From contig JAUJYZ010001112.1 in assembly GCA_033675265.1 (NCBI GenBank), positions 62,001-126,000 on the forward strand: a stretch of 64,000 nt of DNA. Direction: 5' to 3'. Shown in pieces: positions 26,016 through 38,300 of this stretch. The notes below the pieces were generated by a model. The model had not been told where the DNA came from, did no database searches, and saw only the letters and a list, made by a program, of their open reading frames with translations. Numbering within the stretch: position 1 is the first letter of the stretch; each line of letters opens with the position of its first letter. This DNA comes from Actinostola sp. cb2023. Lineage: Eukaryota > Cnidaria > Anthozoa > Actiniaria > Actinostolidae. The translations under genes and the position numbers were made by a program.

Positions 26016-26265
26016 CTGAGGGAAATTAAAACAAAACAACACTATCATGTTTTTAAATCAATTCCAAATTAAAAAGTGTATGAATTTATTAACAGGTAAT
26101 CGTATCCAATCTACTATCGAGAGGGATTTGCATATACCTAATTCAAATACAGCTATGCTTATTTTATTACTACATACATTATGTACAGTAAAGTTTCAAT
26201 CGGTATGTTTGCTGCTACTCCCTGTCATACCTGAGGTTCAATTGATTGTTTTATGCTGATACTTT

Positions 26266-26304
<39 letters not shown>

Positions 26305-29300
26305 AAAAAAATCCCCCCTCCTCTCATAAACCTGATCTGCCCCTGCTAACATTGTTTTTGTAGTGATTTTAAGTTAACAATAAATAAAGTTGTAAAACTG
26401 CACTGTTTCCATTGTACACAGGTGGGCTAACATTTATTCCTGATCTTGAGGTATCGACTTGTTGACACTGGAGCTGCACCACACCAACCTACAAATAAAG
26501 CAATGTTGCAGATAATTAATAACCTGATAAACGATGTGTGTGTAGACAGACTCGATGACTGTTGTTGCTAGAAAGACAGATATATCAATAGACAGACACA
26601 GATAGACTGACAGCTACCGTTGCTGACAGACAGATCAATATCAGACACTGATACTTATGACATACAGTAGAAGACACTGATAGAAAGACAGACAATCAAT
26701 GTGTTTGTAGAAAGACAGACAGATCAATAGACAGACACTGATTTATTATACAGTAGATGATATTGACAGAAACAAGACAGACAGATATAGACAGACACTG
26801 ATAGAAAGACAAAAGACTGCACCTTGTTTCCATGATGTACACAGATGGGCTAACATTTATTCTTGATCAATTGACAGAGGTATCGACTTGGTGATAGACT
26901 GACAGATCAAGAGGCATCACAACAGACCTACAAATAGAAGATCAATAAATTGCAGATAATTAATAATAGACAGACATGAACGATGTGTGTGTCAATAGAC
27001 AGACAGACAACAGAGAGACACTGATAGAAAGACAGACAGATCAATAGCAGACACTGATAGAAAGACAGACAGATCAATAGACAGACACTGATAGAAAGAC
27101 AGACAGATCAATAGACAGACACTGATAGAAAGACAGACAGTTCAATAGCAGACACTGATAGAAAGACAGATAGATCAATAGACAGACAGATCAATAGCAG
27201 ACACTGATAGAAAGACAGCTACTGTCATGTAAAATTTTGAATATAAAAGTCATGAGAATGTCATGGAATGTTGTCAGATGGAACAGTTGTGACGTTGATA
27301 AAAAAACACACATTCCAGCTACTGTCATGTAAAACTTTGAATGTGTCATCATGGATGATGTGTACAGGTAGGTACCTTGATTTGCCCTTTGCATTCCCCA
27401 TTGAAATCCATAATGTTGTACCATCCAATCAGCTGCCGTAGCCCTGCAGCAAGGGGTGCAAGGTCAACACTTGCAAAACCCAAACCATAATCACCAGAAG
27501 GAATGTCTGATCTGTCATCTGTTTTCTTCTTTGAAGGCAGCTTGGTCGGGGTTCCTTTGTGATATCAAAAATGTATTAAAAATTGGTATAAGATAAAGTG
27601 CACCTAACCCCTGTGTTCAAGTCCATGAAAATTTTTTGTGTTTGAACTGACCTGCTAAAATTAGAGTTTTTTTTTATGTAATGGTGGGAAGTTATGTAGT
27701 TATGGAGGTTTGAAATCTTGCCATGCAAATCAGATGACGTGTGTGGTCTTCATTTATTATACAAAAACGCCCTTGTCCAATTATAATATTTTTGAACTTG
27801 GGCATTATGTTTTACTTATCTGTGGTTCAAATAGATGTCATTCGGGGAAGGGATCTTCTGAAAACCATGAATAAGTTAGGTAAAAACCCGGGGTGACGTC
27901 ATCGAATTAAAATATCGAGATTTCAAACCACTATAATCCTAAAAACGAAGCTCAAATGTATAATACACTTAACTATTGATCAGGTCATGTACATTCAATT
28001 TTTGTAATTGTAAAGGGTGTTAGGAGCACTTTAAAGACTCTGTTCAAGTCCATGATGCCTTTTTGTGTTTACACACACCTGCTAAAATTAGAGTCGTCTG
28101 GGAAGTAGTTACGGTACAGTTCGTATGCAATAAGCATTCACTGATTAGTAGCCAGTGATGATTTTGCGCACTGCATATCGTTGAATAGATGTCTTTGATT
28201 CCAGTGATGGCAACTCTGTGCCATAGGTTTCCCAAATTTACAAAAAAACGACTCTATATAATACAGATTTTAAAGGAACACAGTGTTGTAAGTTGTGTTT
28301 TGAGGTCAAGGATGATGATTCAAACTGATAGCAAATCATTCAAACTTTCTTCAGATCTGAAATCTCTTTCAAATTTCGATTTTAAAAGCCTACAAAAGTT
28401 ATTCTTTGTTCACAAAAGACATCATGAGACACAGGGCCTATAAGCTGTACGTAACAAGGTAAATGGGATGACCATGCCTTCATAGAATGTATGTCTGAAC
28501 TAGTCACTATAGAATAATATTCACTAGTCAATAATTTAATCCATACCATCATTTGTGTGATCTGGTCTGTGCCATACTTTGAAAACAAGGTTCTGTTGAA
28601 CAAGAAAACAAATAACAGATCACAATGTAAACTGGTCTGGATCTGTGCCTGTACCAAAAGCATTAATTAAAAAATAACTTATCAAATTCATTAATAATTC
28701 ATGAAGAAAATACAATCATAACCATAGCAGAGATTTATAGAATAATCCTAATTTGCATAGATTTTCACTTTGATTTTCTCTGCTAAACTGCTTCATATCT
28801 TCAAAATTATACTCTGTACAACATAAAGTTATACTTCTTTGGATTAGTCATCATTGTCATTTACATAAGTTGTGTCCATTTTGTACGGATCGGTGACACT
28901 CCATATCGTTCACCACCAAATCCCCCCCCCCCTCCCCTCCTCAAACATATAAATCTAAAGAGTAGACCCAGAGGAAGGGGGGCCACAGGCACCCTGTGAC
29001 CTCCCCCTGCCTACGCCCCTGGGATCTACAGATCTATTGATCTGCATCTACTTATACAAAATGGTCACTCATTTATAACACTCTAGAATTAATTAACATC
29101 AATATATAACCTGTGTCTTTAGAGTAGATAAAGGAAGTCGTTCTAGTTTTTGGTATTCCCAAACAGGATTCCTCGATGACTTAATTACAGGTGTACATAT
29201 AGTTGGTGAAGAGGCTGACGTCTGATAGGAGACACATGCATTGGGTGGCACTCTATCAATAACACAACAAGAATTAGACTGAATGTTTGGAAAGAGTCAG

Positions 29301-32300
29301 TCAAAGAACAATGGTTATTCAAATTGGTCGCCATGTTCGAAATCAGTGTATAAGTATTTTTTTAAATGTAGACACACCTTTCGCCATTATTTTGCAGCAC
29401 TGTTGATAAATGACGAGCTTCTTGTACAATAACATGACCAGCAAAGGTATCATTGTCATCACTTGATGCTGCAGTAGACCTGGGAGGGGTGTGGGGTGGT
29501 GCATAGTTGATATCTCTATCATCAGAAGGATGTGGGCCAGAACTTGATTTAAATGATGTACTCTCATCGCCAGCAAATCCTCTGGTACTGGGATAATCAT
29601 CTGAGCTTAGTGTATCATCAAATGTATCTTGCTGTTCCTAAGACAAATAAATGATTGTACCATAATACTTTCTACAATAGAGAAAGATGCATTAAGAGTA
29701 GTTTTTATATGAGTGGGAAACCTATGGCATGGAGGTACCATCACAGTATGGAATTGAAGACATCTATTCAACCAATCATGACACACAAAATCAGTCATTG
29801 CTCAACCAATCAGAATACTTGGACATGGCACGTTCACCACACAACACTGTCACGCACGCACAATGCAAACCGTACCATAACTACTTCCCACTCAAACAAA
29901 AACAACAGTCTCCTTAGCATTGCATCTACTGTGTAGCGAGGACCCCGGAATTGGGAAGGGGGTGGGGGGGTTGGGGAGAAGGGCATCCAGAATAAAAAGC
30001 TAATGTAAAAAATAGAACAACAAAAAAGAAACAACATATTTACCAAAAAAGTAGGGGGGCACATGCCCTAACCTCCCTACACTAATAATAAATTAGGGGG
30101 GCACGTGCCCCACCCTCCCTACACTAGTGCCCACATGTACTTCATCTACAGCATATTTGAGATATTTGTCTACTTGCAAACATTCAAACTATCAAAACTT
30201 TACCAGCTGCTGATGGTGAGAATTAGGTTTTGCAAGAGAAATCTGTACATGAACACTGGCTCCATCCAAAGCATCTGCACCAGCTTTGAACAAGGGAAAC
30301 ACTCCACTGAAGCACAACAATAGATCACAAGGTTAATCAATTCAAATACATCAAGTAAATGGCAAGCTTAAAGTGCATATGACACAATTTTTTTTATTTC
30401 ATTTTATAACATAGATTAGTGATGGAAATAATAATATCACAAATAATTTTTGATTAAATTATTGCTTTTAGAGATATTTGTGAAAAACATGTTGCGAAGT
30501 GTGATGTCACATTGTTTGATCGCACCCTGGTTTCATTGAAATCATGGTAAATATCGATCGCTTTTTGTACTAGAAAACGAAAAGAACAACAAACAATTTG
30601 AAGTAGATTAAAAGTACAGATATAATACTTTAAACACCAAAAAAGTTAGAAGCTTTACCTGTTTGTGTTTTTGTCTTATGGTCGGACAAAAGTATGACTA
30701 TTTTGGTTATTTTTGAGGCTCTTCAAACAAAGTGACGTCATAACAGCTGATGTATTTTTCGAAAATATCTTTCAAAGCAATCATTTCACAGAAAATTGAA
30801 TATGTTTTCTTTGATACTACCAATAATCTGCATCATTGAGGCCAATAAAAATGTTCATGTCATATGCACTTTAAAAGGACAACACCCTAAACACCTTGTG
30901 CAGGACTATGTTGAGCAAGTTGGCTCTTTCATGGGGTGAGGCCCAACATAATACATGTATGTTGTATGTGATAGAGTCCGCTGGAGAAAGTTGGTCAAAG
31001 CCTTACTGTATGTCCCACAAGGGGTAAAGAGGATAGGCAGTAAGTACATAAAGTGCAAAAAGGTCAGGAAGATGACACAATCTTGATTTCAGTTATCTGC
31101 ACAACCTCCTCTTCTACAGACATGTCAACTTAGGAATTGTCAATGTTGATTTGTAATCCAGACAGACTGGCGGACTTTAATGATACTGACCAGGTTAGTC
31201 TGGATAGGCCTGGCATCAAGTAGTCCTTTTTGTGCATCCTGTCCATGTTCAAGATGGCAGCTATTTGAGTTATGTTATTTATTAAAAGCAGCAGGCAGAC
31301 TGGTCAGTCCAGCAAATGCAAGCTCCCTCTATCCAAACCCTAAGATTATCCTTATTCATATCCAAGATAAATAATTCTATCACCCACCTGATTTGTGAAT
31401 GTTGCAAGCCAGATACAACTAACGATGAGAGATCGATAAATGCAGACCCAACCAGTTTGTCTCTTTGTCCAGGAAGTACAGCACCAGCGTCGTCTTTCCT
31501 GGTTTGCCCTCTCACCCATACCTGGGCTTCTAGACTTTCTTCTCTCAAATACCACACTAGAGAAGCAGTTGTTGGTACAACAGAGCTTTTGGAATGTTTT
31601 ACTTCAAGAATGCTCAGCTCCTTGTCTGTCTGTCTGATTGGGACAACTCTTGAACATACAGGGTCTGAACATAGTAGTTACAAATTGAAATGGTTTATTA
31701 AGAGTGTTGTAACACTCAGTATTTTGTATGGATGTCATTCTTGATCATTATTAGCCAATGAATAAATATCACAGGGGCCCTCCACAAAAACAAAGCTTAT
31801 ACGAAAATGCTTCTTAAAAAATGAACCCCATCACAAGAAAGAGCATATTAGAATTAGTAAGTTTTAGGAGTTTGATATAGGTATGTAGAAGATCAAATCA
31901 AAACTGCAGACATTCTAAATTCTGCAAAAATTACAAAAGGAGATGTATGGATTTTGATCACCACTAGCACGTTCATGCATGGACCCATTCATTTCATAGA
32001 GTTTTAAGTGTGAGCATTATATAATGTCATGCAACCAGACCCTGAACAACACCAGATATCATCATAAACTAATTTTTCATTATATTACATACGTTTCCCA
32101 TCCTTTACTCATTTCTGAGTGGCCCTTGATGTTGTATGCTAGATTGATGTTAAAAAGATCATGAACCAGTGAGACTGGTATCCAAGCCCTGTTTATTTTC
32201 AGACTCAGGTCCAGTCCTTTTTGGATAGTGATCATCACCATCCTCATCATCTCCAGAACCAAAAAGTTGTACATCATCATCATATTCTAACCAAAAGGAG

Positions 32301-35300
32301 GTGGACTCCACCCTACGCTGCGTCCAGCATGGAATTTACTTTTCTCTGTCTTCAGGGTCTTCAAACTTTATTGACAGCTGAAGACCTCCTAGTGAGATGT
32401 TTGTACTCATGGCTTGGTCAGCATGGCTTGTATCAAGGTTTGTGTCAGCAGGTTTTAAGGCATGCCATCCTCTAATTCCTAATGTACATAGTCATAATGC
32501 TTTTTAGTCAAAAAAGGTTTAAAACTTCACATGTTTTTTATAAGTAGTTGTACAATTACCATCGCCACTTGAAGAGATGAACCTCATGCAAGCCCTGTTT
32601 ACCTTTTCTATGGGTCCAGTAACTTTGGACATAGTGATCATGACCACGCCCAGTCAACACATCATATCAAAAAGTTATTGTTACCTGTCATATGGGTGAG
32701 TAACAAGGACATAGCTATACTGACCACGCCCAGTAACACATCATATCATTAAGTTATTGTTACCTGTTCTTACGGGTGAGTAACTTGGACATAGCTATAC
32801 TGACCACGCCCAGAAGACATCATATCATTAAGTTATTGTTACCTGTTCTATGGGTGAGTAACTTGGACATAGCTATACTGATCAAGGCCCAGTAACACAT
32901 CATATTTTAAGTTAATGTTACCTGTTCTATGGGTGAGTAACTTGGACATAGCTATAATGACCACGCCCAGTAACACATCATATCATTAAGTTATTGTTAC
33001 CTGTTCTATGGGTGAGTAACTTGGACATAGCTATACTGACCACGCCCAGTAACACATCATATCATTAAGTTATTGTTACCTGTTCTATGGGTGAGTAACT
33101 TGGACATACATAGCTATACTGACCACACCCAGTAACACATCATATCATTAAGTTATTGTTACCTGTTCTATGGGTGAGTAACTTGGACATACATGTAGCT
33201 ATACTGACCACACCCAGTAACACATCATATCATTAAGTTATTGTTACCTGTTCTACGGGTGAGTAATTTGGACATAGCTATACTGACCACGCCCAGTAAC
33301 ACATCATATCATTAAGTTATTGTTACCTGTTCTATACGGGTGAGTAACTTGGACATAGCTATACTGACCACACCCAGTAACACATCATATCATTAAGTTA
33401 TTGTTACCTGTTCTATGGGTGAGTAACTTGGACATAGCTAGCTATACTGACCACGCCCAGTAACACATCATATCATTAAGTTATTGTTACCTGTTCTATG
33501 GGTGAGTAACTTGGACATAGCTATACTGACCACGCCCAGTAACACATCATATCATTAAGTTATTGTTACCTGTTCTATGGGTGAGTAACCTGGAAATAGC
33601 TATACTGACCACACCCAGTAACACATCATATCATTAAGTTATTGTTACCTGTTCTATGGGTGAGTAACTTGGACATAGCTATACTGACCACACCCAGTAA
33701 CACATCATATCATTAAGTTATTGTTACCTGTTCTATGGGTGAGTAACTTGGACATAGCTATACTGACCACACCCAGTAACACATCATATCATTAAGTTAT
33801 TGTTACCTGTTCTATGGGTGAGTAATTTGGACATAGCTATACTGACCACGCCCAGTAACACATCATATCATTAAGTTATTGTTACCTGTTCTATGGGTGA
33901 GTAACTTGGACATAGCTATACTGACCACACCCAGTAACACATCATATCATTAAGTTATTGTTACCTGTTCTATGGGTGAGTAACTTGGACATAGCTATAC
34001 TGACCACGCCCAGTAACACATCATATCATTAAGTTATTGTTACCTGTTCTATGGGTGAGTAATTTGGACATAGCTATACTAACCACACCCAGTAACACAT
34101 CATATCATTAAGTTATTGTTACCTGTTCTATGGGTGAGTAACTTGGACATAGCTATACTGACCACGCCCAGTAACACATCATGTTTTCTATTTTTAGTAT
34201 GCTGTGCACCATCACCATGTGATTCAATGTTACCAAAACCTCCAGAATGTTGATGCCTTGAATAGAAAGAGCTGATGGTCGTCAACAAATCAATTACAAG
34301 GTATCAAAACATGGTTGGGGAGGAGGGGGTGACAGAGGAGGAGATGGTGGTGGAGGATGAGGAGGGGGTGGCAGAGGAGGAGGTGGTGGAGGATGAGAAG
34401 GTGGAGAAGAAGGAGAAGGAGAAGGAGGAGGAGAAGGAGGAGGAGAAGGAGGAGAAAGAGATGGAGGAGAAGAAGGAGGAGGATGAGAACAAGGAGGAGA
34501 AAGAGATGGAGGAGGTGAATGAGGAGATGGAGAATGAGAAGGTGGAGAACGAGGAGATGGAGAATAAAATAGAAATAGAAGGATATTTCAGATCAGAAGA
34601 AATTCTGAATGATTTGTCTTGTTTGAAATATCTTTGACCAACAAATGATACTATACTGTGTTCTATTTAAAGTCTATACTTTATATAGCTTTAGCAGGTG
34701 CATGTAAACAAAAAATCAAAACATTGGCACAACACAGAGTCTTTAAAATTGGTTCAATATGGGTCAACTTGTTGCTCACCACACTTCAAACACAGCTTCA
34801 GTCATTTCCAGTCTTTCAGCAAGACAAACAAGATCTCTTCCATGATCATTGTCTGTGTCACGTGACTTCCTGGTCATTTGAAGTGGTACCATAATGTCCA
34901 AGTGATGAGAGAAGTCTGGTGCAAATGTCCTGGCCACTGTACGAGTAATGTGTCTGGTCTTTCGACCAATAGGTAGTTTGATGATTACATATGCATTGAT
35001 CCCTACATCAGATGGGTAGGACATGTTTGGGTTGGTATGAGCATGTGTCATGGCAGCATCCTGCAATTCCAAAGAAAAAAATCCCAAAGGTTAGAACTCC
35101 CCTAAAAGTAATACCATGTTTGCCAATAGTCAGGTAATTCTGGTAAAGTAATGATCCCTTTGGAAATGGTAACCACTTGAAAGTAGCAACTCTCCCTTTG
35201 CTGGTTTCATCCTCAACAAGTCCAGGAAAAAGCATAGAAACTCATTCAGTACCTCCTTGATTTTGACATGCCTGGAAAAGTAGCATTGCGGCACAGGATT

Positions 35301-38300
35301 TGACTATCTAAAAATAGCAATCCCTTGTACAGTCAACTCTCGCCAAGTACAGACACCTTGCAATTGTGGACACCTCGCTATTGCAGACACCCAGCTGATT
35401 ACGGGCAAGCGTTTGATCCCTGACCAACTAAAGTTACATAGATTTCACAGAGGGTTTCCACCATGTCTTATAGTTATTAGTGAATAAGCATCAAATAATA
35501 AATATGATCTGAGAAGGTTCAATCAATTCATTCAAGGTGCCCACACTGATTCTATGATACATCTATGTGACTATCCATGTTTTACAAAAAAAAACTATTG
35601 CTCATTAAGTGGAGACAACCACATTACAAACATACCTTGAGTCCACAAGCTCTCATGATATCTACAGACAGACTGACTTGATCATCACCATGTTTAGTTG
35701 TTACATTCTCAGCTGGTTGCACTCGTTTAGCCTGATATTTGGCAGTAATCTCCAACAGTCCAGAGTCATGCTTGGTACCATGCTCATCTGGTAGGACTAC
35801 AAGAGGTAGAGAAAATGTCTGTATACTGGGCTCCCTGTGTTTCTGCATGGTTACCATGGCACACAGTTTTGCTACGGGAAGGCTGGCCTGTTTGATGAAA
35901 TCAAGAAATATACATAAACTCCATAAACACTAAAACCAATTTCTACGACATTTCAATTAATTAATAATTTTAAGGTTGAGAAGATACAGTAGTTGACTTT
36001 CCAATATACCTGATGCATACTGGACTTGAGTAGAGGTACTGCATCTATAGGTGTTGCAAGTAGCTAATTTATTTGTGCAGGTAAGCAATCAAATCATAAA
36101 AATCTCGCAATATCGATGTCCTAGAATGACCATTGTGGAATAGAACTACTTTTATTTAGCCCAGCTATCAACCAATCACGTGGTTGCGATGTAAATATTA
36201 TTAACCAATAATCGTAGTTTGTATTACCTTGGCAACCAGTTGATCCCTGACATTAGGATAATAGTATCTTCTCCATAACTCAAATGGGACACCACCTGAC
36301 CCGGGCACATATGATACCCCTGTCCAAGATCTGCTATAAGCTGCCAAGAGATAGCGCTGGACAGGTATGCCAGATGGAAGTATAAACGAATGACGTGTAA
36401 CATCTTGGAAGGAAGGATCTGGTACACACAGCGTTGTGGGTGTATGGTGGCTTTTTAAACCTGGAATAACTGGACAAGTTTGGAATAGATCACACCATTA
36501 CTAAGGTGGTATAAAGGCAGGCATCTTCAAGTTGGCATTTCTTATTATAGTGTTTGTAAAGTGTCTTGAGGTGCTGTTAAAGTACTTGAATACTGTTGGT
36601 AAGGTGTCAGTAACTCAAGGTGTCTGTAAGATGTCAGTAATGTCAAAGAAAATGTTACAACAAGGTGTATAACTATGTATGATGTCGACTAACTATCTCT
36701 AAGGTGTAGTTAGGTATCATTATGATGTTATAGTAAGGTGTTGGTAAGGTGGCACTGGGTGTTAATCACACCCAGGTGTGATATATAATAGAGTTATTTT
36801 GGTATGAGTGGGAAGTAGTTACAGGACAGTATGGTCCATGCAAGCAATGATTTTGAATGCTGTGATTGGTTGAATATATGCCTTTGATTCCATACCATGG
36901 TAACTCCACAATTCTAAGTATTACAAATGCAGTAATGTGGTCCTGGTGTCTACATGTGTCAGCAAGGTATTGTTTAGGTTAAGGGGAACAGTGTTAGATG
37001 GGATCTGGTTCATACCTTCAGTGTCAAGGTCTTCTGTAGTCTGGTGTTGATGTGGGAAGTGATATTGAACATAGCAGTCTGTTTCGCCCCAAACTGTGCT
37101 CTTGAACACAGATAAACCCCTGATGTCTCCTACTGTCATCTCAAACTGGTGATCTGTAATGGGAGCATGGATGAATGAATGGATAGAAGAATGGATGGAT
37201 GGATAATAGGATGAGAGCATGGATGAATGAATGGATAGAAGAATGGATGGATGGATAATAGGATGAGAGCATGGATGAATGAATGGATAGAAGAATGGAT
37301 GGATGGATAATAGGATGAATGAATGAATGGATAGAAGAATGGATGGATGGATAATAGGATGGGAGCACAGACGAATGAATGGATAGAAGAATGGATGGAT
37401 GGATAATAGGATGAAAGGATGGGAGAATGGATGAATGAATGGATAGAAGAATAGATGGATGGATAATAGGATGGGAGCATGGATGAATGAATGGATAGAA
37501 GAATGGATGGATGGATAATAGGATGGGAGCATGGATGAATGAATGGATGGATAGAAGAATGGATGGATGGATAATAGGATGGGCACATATGTATGAATGA
37601 ATGGATGGATAATAGGATGGGAGCATGGATGAATGAATGGATAGAAGAATGGATGGATGGATAATAGGATGGGAGCATGGATGAATGAATGGATAGAAGA
37701 ATGGATGGATGGATAATAGGATGGGCACATGCATGAATGAATGGATAGAAAAATGGATGGATGGATAATAGGATGGACACATGGATGAATGAATGAATGG
37801 ATAGAAGAATGGATGGATGGATAATAGGATGGGAGCATGGATGAATGAATGGTAGAAGAATGGATGGATGGATGGATAATAGGATGGGCACATGCATGAA
37901 TGAATGGATAGAAAAATGGATGGATGGATAATAGGATGGGCACATGCATGAATGAATGGATAGAAGAATGGATGGATGGATAATAGGATGAGAGCATGGA
38001 TGAATGAATGGATAGAAGAATGAATGGATGGATAGAAAAATGGATGGATGGATAATAGGATGGGCACATGCATGAATGAATGGATAGAAGAATGGATGGA
38101 TGGATAATAGGATGAGAGCATGGATGAATGAATGGATAGAAGAATGAATGGATGGATAGAAAAATGGATGGATGGATAATAGGATGGGCACATGGATGAA
38201 TGAATGGATAGAAGAATGGATGGATGGATAATAGGATGAGAGCATGGATGAATGAATGGATAGAAGAATGGATGGATAATAGGATGAAAGGATGGGAACA

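Noticed and set aside
34275..34637. Plus-strand 120-codon glutamate-rich open frame
   Set aside because: Product of a GGA/GAA tract in a C2CD3 intron, opposite strand to the gene.
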